Assembly (NCBI GenBank): GCA_024642725.1
Contig: JAHEAO010000023.1
Coordinates: forward strand, 1-47,096
Direction of reading: 5' to 3'
DNA from: Paracoccaceae bacterium
GTDB lineage: Bacteria > Pseudomonadota > Alphaproteobacteria > Rhodobacterales > Rhodobacteraceae
DNA: 47,096 nucleotides
Part shown: one piece after another, positions 36,200 to 44,140 of the stretch
Position numbering within the stretch: the stretch's first letter is position 1
How the letters are laid out: the number at the start of each line of letters is the position of its first letter
Notes under the pieces: generated by a model
The model's input: only the letters and a program-made list of their open reading frames with translations
The model's database searches: none
Told to the model about the DNA's origin: nothing
Program-made: the position numbers and the translations under genes

Positions 36200-36592
36200 C
36201 TAGCTGGCCTTGTCTTCGACAGCCGCAGCAAGTGCTTCCGCGCGGGCCGCGATCTCGGCCAGCGTTTCGGTCACTTGCGGCGGGATCACCGCAACTTCGA
36301 CAGTCTTGGACTGCGGTTCGGGCCGGTTGCGCAATTCATCAATCAACTGTTCTTGTGCCGACAGCTTTTGTTCGAGGCCTCTTAGCTGCTCATCAATTCC
36401 GGCTGTCTTGTCAGCGAGCATCAGCCCGGCCATCAACAACATGCGGCTCTCGGGCATTCGGCCAATTTGGTTGCTGAGGACTGATGCCTCTGCGTCCAGC
36501 ATCGCGGCGGCAGATTTGAGGAAATGTTCTTCCCCGACCTGGCACGCGACTTCGAATTCACGTCCGCCAATAGAGACTTTCACGTCAGGCAT
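36200..36592 (-). CDS. zapA: Cell division protein ZapA
   Basis: ZapA is a small cytosolic protein that bundles FtsZ filaments at midcell. The 130-residue protein starts with the ZapA head domain (VKVSIGGREFEVACQVGEEHFLKSAAAMLDAE), then SRMLLMAGLMLADKT, and a coiled-coil with LRGLEQKLSAQEQLIDELRN (about 70-90), with a C-terminal second helix. It overlaps the upstream coiled-coil gene by eight bases. Converges on grxD. Confidence 0.92.
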   Translation of the reverse strand: MPDVKVSIGGREFEVACQVGEEHFLKSAAAMLDAEASVLSNQIGRMPESRMLLMAGLMLADKTAGIDEQLRGLEQKLSAQEQLIDELRNRPEPQSKTVEVAVIPPQVTETLAEIAARAEALAAAVEDKAS

Positions 36593-37061
36593 TTAAGCCC
36601 CCTTCCAGCAACGGCTTCAATGCCCCCAAAATGGCGTCCAATTCCGTGCGATCAGCCTCGCGTGTTGTCCTTAGCGCATCGAGCTCTGTCAGCATCGCCT
36701 TGTTGATCAGATGCGCGTCACCGACGCCCTGTTCGTTCGCTTCACGCAAAGCCACGTTGTTCTGCCGCAACTGAGCGCCGATACGCTTGAGGCGTTGCAA
36801 CTCGGCCTGATGTTGGCCCGCGGCCTCTCGCAGGCGGGCAACCTCCGCTTCAAGCGCGCTGACTGTCTGTTCCTGACGGTCACGGATTGCTTTAACGCGC
36901 TCTTCAAGCTGTGCATTGACGGTTTGTTCAGCTTCAAGCGCTTCGCGGAGTTTCGCCGTTTCTGCAGTGGAATCCCCCGACCCACCGATCCCGGAAATAC
37001 CGGCACCAATCCGATCCAGCGCCGCCGTGATACGACGTTCCAGCTCCGTTATGTCGTTCAT
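36585..37061 (-). CDS. Coiled-coil protein upstream of zapA, unknown function
   Basis: The 158-residue protein is almost wholly predicted coiled-coil (about 35-110, heptads in LREALEAEQTVNAQLEERVK and EVARLREAAGQHQAELQRLK), with a glycine-rich break near 19-29 (GAGISGIGGSGDS) and a C-terminal helix. No catalytic motif is visible. Overlap of eight bases with zapA implies coupled expression and a role in division, possibly bridging ZapA or FtsZ as ZapB does in enterobacteria (inference). I do not recognise a named family. Confidence 0.82.
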   Translation of the reverse strand: MNDITELERRITAALDRIGAGISGIGGSGDSTAETAKLREALEAEQTVNAQLEERVKAIRDRQEQTVSALEAEVARLREAAGQHQAELQRLKRIGAQLRQNNVALREANEQGVGDAHLINKAMLTELDALRTTREADRTELDAILGALKPLLEGGLNA

Positions 37062-37256
37062 ACCGATCCCTGCCTCATCTGCGTGCTCTTGTCAGAATAA
37101 ACACAAAATTCAAATCAACCAGTGCAAAGTCAAGACAAAGGCTGTTGGCTCGGCATAAACCACGCCAATCTCGCTCAAACCTCTGCCAGTGTTCTTGATC
37201 TTCGCGATTTGGCTGCTATCAACCCCCGAGGCTTTCCAAACAAAGGACCAATTCCC

Positions 37257-39281
37257 GTGGACATCGAAACCCTGCGCCAAGAATTTTCCGATCATTGGGC
37301 CAAGGCGGCCGCGATCCGCGTTTTGGCCATGGATGCGGTTCAGGCCGCCAATTCCGGACACCCGGGGATGCCAATGGGAATGGCCGATGTCGCGACAGTG
37401 CTGTTCGAGAAGCACCTGAAGTTCGATGCGAAGAACCCAGACTGGGCGGATCGCGACCGGTTCATCCTGTCCGCTGGCCACGGATCGATGCTGCTGTATG
37501 CGTTACTGCATCTCACTGGCTACGAGGACATGACGATCGATGAGATTCGTAACTTCCGCCAGTCAGGGGCGAAAACGGCTGGCCATCCGGAATATGGACA
37601 TGCCAAGGGCATAGAGACCACCACTGGCCCGTTGGGACAGGGTATCGCCAATGCCGTCGGTTTCGCGATCGCCGAGGAAGCGCTGCGTGCGCGGTTTGGG
37701 CGCAAGGTGGTCGATCACTATACCTATGTCATTGCTGGCGATGGCTGCCTCATGGAAGGCATCAGCCACGAGGCGATTGGTCTGGCCGGGATGCAGAAAC
37801 TGTCGAAACTGATCGTCCTGTGGGATGACAATAACATCTCGATTGATGGCGAAATCGGTCTTTCTGACATTACCGACCAGAAGAAGCGGTTTCAGGCAGC
37901 AGGCTGGCAAGTGCTGGCGTGCGATGGCCACGACCCGGTGGCCATCGACGAGGCGCTGACTGCCGCGCGAAAATCCAAGAAGCCCACGATGATCGCCTGC
38001 AAGACTCATATCGGCTTCGGCTCGCCTTCCAAGCAAGACACAAACAAGGCCCATGGATCGCCGCTTGGTGCCGAGGAAATCGCTAAAGTTCGCAAGATTT
38101 ACGGCTGGTCGCACCCCGCCTTCGAGATCCCGCAGGATATCAAGTCATCTTGGGAAAAGATCGGCGCCCGCGGGGCTGCGGATCGAAAAGAGTGGGATAG
38201 CCGTTTCAGCGAGTTATCCGAAAGCCGCCAGAAGGAATTCAACCGAGTTATCGCTGGCGATGCTCCGCGAAAACTGTCGGCGACCATCAAGGCGCTCAAG
38301 AAGCAGATGTCTGACGACATGCCCAAAGTCGCGACCCGAAAATCCTCGGAAATGGTACTGGAAGTCATCAACCCGATCATGCCGGAAACCATCGGCGGCT
38401 CTGCTGATCTGACCGGTTCCAATAACACGCTGACCGCCGGGCTGGGAATCTTCAACCCGGAAAATCGCAAGGGCCGCTACGTTCACTACGGCATTCGCGA
38501 ACACGGTATGGCGGCCGCAATGAACGGCATGGTTTTGCATGGTGGCATTCGCCCCTATGGCGGCACTTTCATGTGTTTCACGGACTACGCACGAGGGGCG
38601 ATGCGTTTGGCATCGCTTGCGGGCGTTCCAACAGTATTCGTGATGACCCACGACAGTATCGGCTTGGGAGAGGATGGCCCGACGCACCAGCCGGTCGAAC
38701 ATCTGGCAATTTGCCGTTCGACACCAAACACTTGGACCTTCCGGCCCGCCGACACCGTGGAGACGGCTGAAGCATGGGAGTTGGCGCTGACAAGCTCCAG
38801 GACGCCGTCCGTTCTGGCCCTGTCACGCCAGAACTTGCCGACGGTTCGGACCGAGCACAAGCTCAAGAACCTGACAGCACTCGGCGCCTATGTCCTTGCC
38901 GAGGCGGACGGAAAGCGCCAAGCGATCCTGATGGCGACCGGGTCTGAAGTCGAGATTGCGCTTAAAGCGCGCGAAATCTTGCAGGCAAAGGGCATCGGAA
39001 CCCGCGTCGTATCGGTGCCGTGCATGGAGCTTTTCGCGCAGCAGGACTTGTCCTATCGCCGCAAGATCCTCCCTGCTGGCCCGGTCCGCGTCGCCATTGA
39101 AGCCGGTGTTCGTACTGGCTGGGATCAATGGCTCTTGGGCGAGCGCGGGCGCGAAGCAAAAGCAGCATTTGTTGGTATGAAGAGTTTCGGCGCCTCAGCA
39201 CCGGCACCGGAACTCTACCAGGAATTTGGCATCACAGCAGAAAATGCTGCCGCGCAGGTCGAAGCGCTTCTTGGCGCTTAG
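37257..39281 (+). CDS. tkt: Transketolase Tkt
   Basis: Transketolase swaps two-carbon units between sugar phosphates in the pentose phosphate and Calvin pathways. The 674-residue protein begins at a GTG (37257) nine bases after AAAGGA; this gives normal family length, while the open frame extends 45 codons upstream without family character. Seen: [20 protein letters not shown], the thiamine motif [13 protein letters not shown] with DDNNISIDG, and [18 protein letters not shown] plus [11 protein letters not shown] in the pyrimidine domain. Divergent from the zapA unit and 286 bases ahead of gap1. Confidence 0.95.
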   Translation: MDIETLRQEFSDHWAKAAAIRVLAMDAVQAANSGHPGMPMGMADVATVLFEKHLKFDAKNPDWADRDRFILSAGHGSMLLYALLHLTGYEDMTIDEIRNFRQSGAKTAGHPEYGHAKGIETTTGPLGQGIANAVGFAIAEEALRARFGRKVVDHYTYVIAGDGCLMEGISHEAIGLAGMQKLSKLIVLWDDNNISIDGEIGLSDITDQKKRFQAAGWQVLACDGHDPVAIDEALTAARKSKKPTMIACKTHIGFGSPSKQDTNKAHGSPLGAEEIAKVRKIYGWSHPAFEIPQDIKSSWEKIGARGAADRKEWDSRFSELSESRQKEFNRVIAGDAPRKLSATIKALKKQMSDDMPKVATRKSSEMVLEVINPIMPETIGGSADLTGSNNTLTAGLGIFNPENRKGRYVHYGIREHGMAAAMNGMVLHGGIRPYGGTFMCFTDYARGAMRLASLAGVPTVFVMTHDSIGLGEDGPTHQPVEHLAICRSTPNTWTFRPADTVETAEAWELALTSSRTPSVLALSRQNLPTVRTEHKLKNLTALGAYVLAEADGKRQAILMATGSEVEIALKAREILQAKGIGTRVVSVPCMELFAQQDLSYRRKILPAGPVRVAIEAGVRTGWDQWLLGERGREAKAAFVGMKSFGASAPAPELYQEFGITAENAAAQVEALLGA

Positions 39282-39328
39282 TGAACCAAGCCGCACCGAT
39301 CCAAATCGACGGAAGAAGCAGACAGAGG

Positions 39329-39352
39329 GCGCCACTGTAACAAACGTGGCGC
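39329..39352 (+). terminator. Hairpin after tkt
   Basis: GCGCCAC at 39329-39335 pairs with GTGGCGC at 39346-39352 around a 10-base loop, 48 bases after the tkt stop. No T-run follows, so termination is uncertain. The rest of the tkt-gap1 gap (39282-39567) holds only the operator-like palindromes listed separately. Confidence 0.35.
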
Positions 39353-39442
39353 TCGATATCGTGCGAATCCCGCCCGGGTAGTTTGCGGATCAATGTCCGT
39401 ATTCTAGCGACCATCCGGTCCGAGCAGCGAAATTGGCCACAA

Positions 39443-39489
39443 CGTTTGCGCTAACACGACATGTTTACGCTATCATGTTGGTGCTAAAT
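39443..39489 (+). promoter_or_regulatory. Clustered palindromes upstream of gap1, LacI/CceR-like
   Basis: CGTTTGCGCTAACA (39443-39456) and TGTTTACGCTATCA (39462-39475) each match TGTTA-NCGN-TAACA at about ten of twelve fixed positions; a weaker copy, TGTTGGTGCTAAAT, lies at 39476-39489. Their centres are 19 and 14 bases apart. TATCAT at 39471-39476 is a good -10 overlapping box 2. The pattern fits a LacI-family repressor such as CceR, which controls carbon metabolism in Rhodobacteraceae (from memory of the family). Confidence 0.55.
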
Positions 39490-39567
39490 GCTTTTCTGCA
39501 TCAACATGGCTCTGTATACCGCGCGCAAGGAGCGACGCTGCTGGCGTCAGAGGACAGGAGAATGGGA

Positions 39568-40572
39568 ATGACGGTAACTGTCGGGATCAATGGTTTTGGT
39601 CGGATTGGGCGGTGCACATTGGCCCATATCACTGAAGCTGCTCGCAACGATGTTCAAGTCGTCAAGATCAATGCAACTGGCCCGATCGAAACAAATGCCC
39701 ATCTCCTGAAATACGACAGCGTCCATGGACGCTTTCCGGGGCAGATCAAGGTCTCCAACAACACGATGGACCTTGGACGAGGCCCGATGGAGGTATTCTC
39801 GACATACAACCCCGAAGAGCTTGACTGGTCGGGTGTCGATGTCGTTCTTGAATGCTCCGGCAAGTTCAATGATGGTCACAAGTCTTCGGTTCACTTGTCT
39901 CGCGGTGCCAAGCGCGTCCTGATTTCTGCACCGGCCACGAACGTCGACCGAACAGTTGTCTACGGGGTCAACCATCGCAACCTCGTGGCCGAAGACAAGT
40001 TGGTTTCGAATGGCTCCTGTACGACAAATTGCCTGGCCCCTCTTGCGAAAGTCCTGAACGACGCAATTGGCATTGAACGTGGAATCATGACGACAATCCA
40101 CAGCTACACCGGCGACCAACCGACGCTTGATCGTCGCCACAATGATCTCTACCGCGCCCGCGCGGCTGCTATGGCGATGATACCGACTTCGACCGGCGCC
40201 GCCAAAGCCCTTGGCGAAGTTTTGCCGGAGCTCGCCGGAAAACTGGATGGGACCGCGATGCGAGTGCCGACGCCAAATGTTTCGGCAGTTGATCTGACAT
40301 TTGAAGCATCAAAGGACGTTACCGTGGCGGATGTGAACGAAGTGGTTCGCGAAGCTGCATCCGGTCGCATGGGATCAGTCCTGTCCTACGATCCAGAACC
40401 CAAGGTTTCTATCGACTTCAACCACACGACACATTCGTCTATCTTTGCGCCAGACCAGACCAAGGTCATCGGCGGGCGGATGGTCCGGGTATTGGCCTGG
40501 TATGATAACGAATGGGGCTTTTCCTGCCGGATGGCAGACGTTGCGGCGGCAATGGGGCGGCTCCTGAACTAG
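39568..40572 (+). CDS. gap: Glyceraldehyde-3-phosphate dehydrogenase Gap1, NAD-aspartate missing
   Basis: Type I GAPDH, 334 residues, oxidising glyceraldehyde 3-phosphate to 1,3-bisphosphoglycerate or the reverse. The catalytic C151 (SNGSCTTNCLAP) and H178 (HSYTGDQ) are in place. The end of beta-strand 2 reads KINATGP, with A36 where Gap2 and NAD enzymes have an aspartate, and RR at 189-190 near the cofactor ribose. This suggests NADP use or another role such as erythrose-4-phosphate oxidation. The ATG at 39568 has AGGAG seven bases upstream; an ATG at 39562 is too close to that site. Confidence 0.92.
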   Translation: MTVTVGINGFGRIGRCTLAHITEAARNDVQVVKINATGPIETNAHLLKYDSVHGRFPGQIKVSNNTMDLGRGPMEVFSTYNPEELDWSGVDVVLECSGKFNDGHKSSVHLSRGAKRVLISAPATNVDRTVVYGVNHRNLVAEDKLVSNGSCTTNCLAPLAKVLNDAIGIERGIMTTIHSYTGDQPTLDRRHNDLYRARAAAMAMIPTSTGAAKALGEVLPELAGKLDGTAMRVPTPNVSAVDLTFEASKDVTVADVNEVVREAASGRMGSVLSYDPEPKVSIDFNHTTHSSIFAPDQTKVIGGRMVRVLAWYDNEWGFSCRMADVAAAMGRLLN

Positions 40573-40584
40573 GGAGCAACGGCC

Positions 40585-40728
40585 ATAACCAATCGATTGG
40601 CAATCGGGCTAGGGCTTCTGATCCTAGTCTTTCTCGTCGTTGACTATGTTCGCTATGACTGGTCAATGAGCTTGTTCCTGGCGCGGAAATTCATACTCTT
40701 ATTAGACTATCTGCAATTCTGGCGATGA
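40585..40728 (+). CDS. 47-codon membrane micro-ORF with apparent ATA start
   Basis: From ATA at 40585 the frame runs to TGA at 40726-40728. The product would be I/M-TNRLAIGLGLLILVFLVV then DYVRYDW and LFLARKFILLLDYLQFWR: one membrane helix (about 5-19), a polar turn, and a second amphipathic helix. AGGGAG (40571-40576) lies eight bases before the ATA, ideal for initiation, and overlaps the gap1 stop. As I recall, similar small proteins that begin MTNRLAI follow gap genes in Rhodobacteraceae. No ATG or GTG fits; a TTG at 40597 would cost four residues and lacks a ribosome site. Confidence 0.6.
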   Translation: MTNRLAIGLGLLILVFLVVDYVRYDWSMSLFLARKFILLLDYLQFWR

Positions 40729-40745
40729 ATCGCTGCCTTTGGCAG

Positions 40746-40783
40746 TTGACCTTTTCGGCCAGATAGACATGTTAGCGTTAACA
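40746..40783 (+). promoter_or_regulatory. gap2 promoter region with a LacI/CceR-like operator
   Basis: TTGACC at 40746-40751 is a good -35. The palindrome TGTTAGCGTTAACA at 40770-40783 is an almost perfect 14-base site of the same kind as those before gap1, and it covers the expected -10 position. Binding there would block transcription. The -10 itself is poor (ATGTTA at 17 bases). Confidence 0.6.
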
Positions 40784-40834
40784 ATTCGGGTGCTGCTGAG
40801 CGCCCCTCAGTTGTTCTAGATAGGAGTGCATGCC

Positions 40835-41839
40835 ATGGCCGTCAAAGTTGCGATAAATGGGTTTGGTCGGATTGGGCGCAATATCCTGAGGTCAATTGTC
40901 GAATCGGGGCGAACAGATATTGAGGTCGTGGCCATCAATGACCTGGGTCCGGTGGAAACCAATGCTCACCTGCTTCAGTTCGACAGCGTCCATGGCCGAT
41001 TTCCCAGCGAGGTGACGACGACGGCGACAACGATCGACGCGGGGCGCGGACCAATAGAAGTCACCGCCATTCGCAACCCCGCTGAACTACCGTGGAGGCA
41101 TGTCGACATCGTTCTGGAATGCACCGGGATCTTCACCGATAAGGAGAAGGCAAAAGTCCATCTTGAAAACGGCGCGAGCCGGGTCCTGGTTTCGGCACCC
41201 TCAAAGGGCGCCGACAAGACAATCGTGCTTGGCGTCAATGACGAGCTTCTGACAAAGGACGATCTGGTCGTTTCAAACGGGTCTTGCACCACTAACTGCC
41301 TGGCCCCTGTCGCCAAAGTATTGAATGACAATTTCGGAATCACGACGGGCTTTATGACCACGGTCCACAGCTATACAGGAGACCAGCCAACGCTGGACAC
41401 CTTGCACAAGGACCTTTACCGCGCACGCGCTGCCGCGCTGTCGATGATACCGACATCGACTGGAGCGGCGAAGGCACTGGGGCTGGTCTTGCCCGAACTG
41501 GACGGCAAGCTCGATGGTGCCTCGATCCGCGTTCCGACGCCCAATGTGAGCTGCATAGACCTTGCGATCGTGGTCGAGAAATCTGTTACCTCGGAAGCCG
41601 TAAACGCCGCCATGAAAGCGGCATCCGAGACCGGTCGGCTAAAAGGCATACTCGGATATGAGCCGAGGCCACTGGTGTCGTCGGATTTCAATCACAACCA
41701 GAACTCATCGACCTTTGCGCCTGAGCAAACCAAGGTTCTGCCGGGCAATTTCGTGCGTGTCCTGAGCTGGTACGATAACGAATGGGGTTTTTCCTGCCGT
41801 ATGGCTGATATGGCCGTCTTGATGGGTAAGCATCTGTAA
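40835..41839 (+). CDS. gap: Glyceraldehyde-3-phosphate dehydrogenase Gap2, NAD type
   Basis: Type I GAPDH, 334 residues, same length as Gap1 and clearly a paralogue. It has VAINDLGP with D36, the residue that favours NAD over NADP, catalytic C151 in SNGSCTTNCLAP and H178 in HSYTGDQ, and TL at 189-190 instead of RR. It is therefore the likely glycolytic/gluconeogenic enzyme. AGGAG lies eight bases before the ATG at 40835; a GTG at 40826 overlaps that site. Preceded by its own promoter and operator-like palindrome, so it can be controlled apart from Gap1. Confidence 0.95.
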   Translation: MAVKVAINGFGRIGRNILRSIVESGRTDIEVVAINDLGPVETNAHLLQFDSVHGRFPSEVTTTATTIDAGRGPIEVTAIRNPAELPWRHVDIVLECTGIFTDKEKAKVHLENGASRVLVSAPSKGADKTIVLGVNDELLTKDDLVVSNGSCTTNCLAPVAKVLNDNFGITTGFMTTVHSYTGDQPTLDTLHKDLYRARAAALSMIPTSTGAAKALGLVLPELDGKLDGASIRVPTPNVSCIDLAIVVEKSVTSEAVNAAMKAASETGRLKGILGYEPRPLVSSDFNHNQNSSTFAPEQTKVLPGNFVRVLSWYDNEWGFSCRMADMAVLMGKHL

Positions 41840-42010
41840 TTAAAGAGCCTTTACGCAGGGCTCGAGGCGTGCGAACAGCGGCAGTTGTCTGTGACGCGTT
41901 TCGGGTCGGAGCCGCACCAAGACCGGACTCTTCGTCAATGCGTTCATTCATGTTCGGACCAATGCCCAAACACGTTCTGTAGAGTTCCAGCCCGGCAAAT
42001 CGCCAGCAGA

Positions 42011-42502
42011 TCATCCGAATTTCCCGTCGAGTGCCGTCTTGACTGCGGGTGGCACGAACTTGGACACGTCCCCCCCGAGCCGGGCAATCTCTTTCACCAG
42101 TTTCGAGGCGATGGCCTGGTGCCGGGCCTCGGCCATCAGGAAGACGGTTTCAATCGAAGAATCGAGAGCTCGGTTCATGCCAACCATCTGAAATTCATAT
42201 TCGAAGTCGGCCACGGCGCGCAGCCCGCGAATGATCACCCCGGCCCCGACATCCCTGGCGCAATCGATCAGCAGATTTTCAAAAGGGTGAACGACGATTT
42301 CGGTTCCGGTCGCCGCAGCGATAGAATTGGATTCTGCTTCAACCATCGCTACGCGATCCTCAAGCGAGAATAGCGGCTTCTTATCGCGGTTGATCGCGAT
42401 GCCGATCACGAGGCGGTCAACCAGAGCCGACGCACGACGGATTATGTCCAAATGCCCATGGGTCACCGGATCAAAGGTGCCGGGATAAAGGCCAATTCGC
42501 AT
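42011..42502 (-). CDS. coaD: Phosphopantetheine adenylyltransferase CoaD
   Basis: CoaD adenylates 4'-phosphopantetheine, the penultimate CoA step. The 163-residue nucleotidyltransferase shows the N-terminal GTFDPVTHGHLDIIRRA (TxGH motif), IRGLRAVADFEYEFQMV and the ISSK-like ASKLVKEIARLGGDVSKFVP near the end. The ATG is at 42502. It is convergent with gap2 across 171 bases. Confidence 0.97.
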   Translation of the reverse strand: MRIGLYPGTFDPVTHGHLDIIRRASALVDRLVIGIAINRDKKPLFSLEDRVAMVEAESNSIAAATGTEIVVHPFENLLIDCARDVGAGVIIRGLRAVADFEYEFQMVGMNRALDSSIETVFLMAEARHQAIASKLVKEIARLGGDVSKFVPPAVKTALDGKFG

Positions 42503-42610
42503 CGCGTTCCCCTTTGCTTTGGCACAAGCAACGATATTGCATGAGGAATTTCAAGCCGTTCGTAACCTGTTGCGCGAAAAGGGTTATCGGTAGCCCATTG
42601 TCACTGGCAC

Positions 42611-42626
42611 GCGCCCTGCCGGGCGC
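42611..42626 (-). terminator. Hairpin after the CBS-domain gene
   Basis: GCGCCC at 42611-42616 pairs with GGGCGC at 42621-42626 around TGCC, about 24 bases past the CBS gene stop. No T-run follows; it is only a weak terminator candidate in the 147-base gap to coaD. Confidence 0.3.
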
Positions 42627-42649
42627 TGGCGAAGAGGGCGCATAAGGGG

Positions 42650-43084
42650 CTAGTGCCCCATGATCATGCCTTCGAGCGCGTCCTTTTCCATTGCCAGCTC
42701 CGACAGCCGTGCCTTTACCACGTCACCGATTGAGATCAGGCCGACCATTTCGTTGCCTTCCAACACCGGTAGGTGGCGGAATCGACCGACCGTCATCTTT
42801 TCGAGAACCTCGTCAGCGCTATCTTGACGCGTGCAACTCACAAGCTTCTTGGTCATGAGCGCATCCACAACATCCGCCAGGCAGCGGGCACCGCTTTTTC
42901 CAAGCTCTCGCACGATGTCGCGCTCTGACAGAATGCCTAACGGCACCTTGCCGTCTTTCGAAATCACGATCGCGCCAATCCGTTTGGACGACAGGAACGC
43001 AGCGGCGTCGGAAACTGATGTTCCGGGCGGCAAGGTCATGACACCTTCTTCGGGTTTTCCCTTGAGGATCTGATGGACGAGCAT
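42650..43084 (-). CDS. CBS-domain pair protein
   Basis: The 144-residue protein is two tandem CBS modules: the first about 7-62 (TSVSDAAAFLSSKRIGAIVISKDG, GILSERDIV) and the second about 75-135 (SADEVLEKMTVGRFRHLPVL, GLISIGDVVK). CBS pairs bind adenosine nucleotides and regulate partner proteins. No catalytic domain is attached, so a regulatory partner is expected but not visible. I used the ATG at 43084, preceded by GAGGAG; a TTG extends the frame. It lies 37 bases after a LysR gene on the same strand. Confidence 0.9.
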   Translation of the reverse strand: MLVHQILKGKPEEGVMTLPPGTSVSDAAAFLSSKRIGAIVISKDGKVPLGILSERDIVRELGKSGARCLADVVDALMTKKLVSCTRQDSADEVLEKMTVGRFRHLPVLEGNEMVGLISIGDVVKARLSELAMEKDALEGMIMGH

Positions 43085-43121
43085 TGGCCTAACTCCTCGC
43101 TTTGGATTCAATATCCTAGCG

Positions 43122-44039
43122 TCACCCTTCGGGCGGGGTTGTGTCAAGCAAAGCCTCTAGCCGGGCGACCTCAGCGCGCAATCCCGTCGTCAGTGCCTCT
43201 GCCACCCGGTTCAGTCTTTCCACTTTCCGGTCATCGGCGTGGCGGATGAGGTAGAAGCTGCGCGTCAGCGAAAGCTGGTCCGGCAGGACGCGAACAAGCT
43301 CACTGACAAGGGGCAGTGCAAAGTCATGGACGACGCCAACACCCGCCCCCTGCCGAAGCATGTTGATCTGGACCGAGACGGAGTTCGACGCCAGGTCGAC
43401 CCGATCGACGCCAAGCGCTGCAAGATAATCCAGTTCCTTGTCAAAGATCATGTCGGGAATATAGCCGACGATCCGATGTTGCTTGAGATCGGCAAGAGTA
43501 GAGATCGGCGGGTGGTTTGCAAGGTAGTAGCGGCTTGCCCCCAGATGCAACTTGTAGTCGGCAATGCGCTGAACGGTTAGCCTGCCGGTGGCAGGGCGGC
43601 TGACCGCGATAGCCATGTCCGCTTCTCGTTTCGAGAGGTTGAAAATGCGGGGTTGCGCGACGATCTGCAGCTCAAGCCCCTGATTTTCAGAGACAATCTT
43701 GGCGGCGACCTGAGGCAGAAGATAGTTGGCCGACCCGTCGGGCGCGCCAATGCGGACCTGCCCGGTCAATTGCCCGGTCTGCCCCAGCGCTTCTTCGGCC
43801 GCCTGAAGCACGGCCTGTTCTGCGCCCTCCGCGTGGGTCAGCAGGCGTTGCCCGCTATCGGTCAGCCGGTAGCCTTGCGGTGATTTGATGAAAAGCGGCT
43901 GGCGGATGTCGTCCTCAAGTCGCTGCACGCGGCGGCCGATGGTGGCAGGGTCAAGTTTCAGAACCCGCCCCGCGCCAGAGATGCTTTCAGCGCGCGCAAC
44001 AGCAAGGAAAATTCGCAGGTCGTCCCAGTTCAAATCCAT
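43122..44039 (-). CDS. LysR family regulator, divergent from mmsA
   Basis: The 305-residue protein has a LysR DNA-binding domain (LRIFLAVARAESISGAGRVLKL, PATIGRRVQRLEDDI) and an effector domain from about 92, ending in an Ala/Glu-rich tail. It differs from the other LysR protein here in the recognition-helix (DPATIGRRV). It faces mmsA across 101 bases holding a palindrome, so it probably controls valine or propionate-type breakdown genes including mmsA (inference). Confidence 0.92.
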   Translation of the reverse strand: MDLNWDDLRIFLAVARAESISGAGRVLKLDPATIGRRVQRLEDDIRQPLFIKSPQGYRLTDSGQRLLTHAEGAEQAVLQAAEEALGQTGQLTGQVRIGAPDGSANYLLPQVAAKIVSENQGLELQIVAQPRIFNLSKREADMAIAVSRPATGRLTVQRIADYKLHLGASRYYLANHPPISTLADLKQHRIVGYIPDMIFDKELDYLAALGVDRVDLASNSVSVQINMLRQGAGVGVVHDFALPLVSELVRVLPDQLSLTRSFYLIRHADDRKVERLNRVAEALTTGLRAEVARLEALLDTTPPEG

Positions 44040-44047
44040 GATTGCCC

Positions 44048-44061
44048 TTGCAAAAATGCAA
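44048..44061. promoter_or_regulatory. Palindrome between LysR gene and mmsA
   Basis: TTGCA-AAAA-TGCAA (44048-44061) is a perfect inverted repeat, and a further TTGCAA lies at 44098-44103. The T at 44049 and A at 44061 are 11 bases apart, as in LysR boxes. It sits 9 bases from the LysR ATG, fitting autoregulation and mmsA activation. Confidence 0.45.
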
Positions 44062-44140
44062 AACTCTTTTGAGAATCTGCCTCTTTTCCGAACAAAATTG
44101 CAAGACTAATATGCCAAGGATATCCAGTGGGAGAGATCAG

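Noticed and set aside
41845-41863. GAGCC/GGCTC hairpin after gap2 as a terminator
   Set aside because: Only five pairs with a nine-base loop and no T-run; too weak to list.
42556-42570. GTTCGTAACCTGTTG as a LexA box before coaD
   Set aside because: The second half-site is GTTG, one mismatch, and coaD is not an SOS gene; likely chance.
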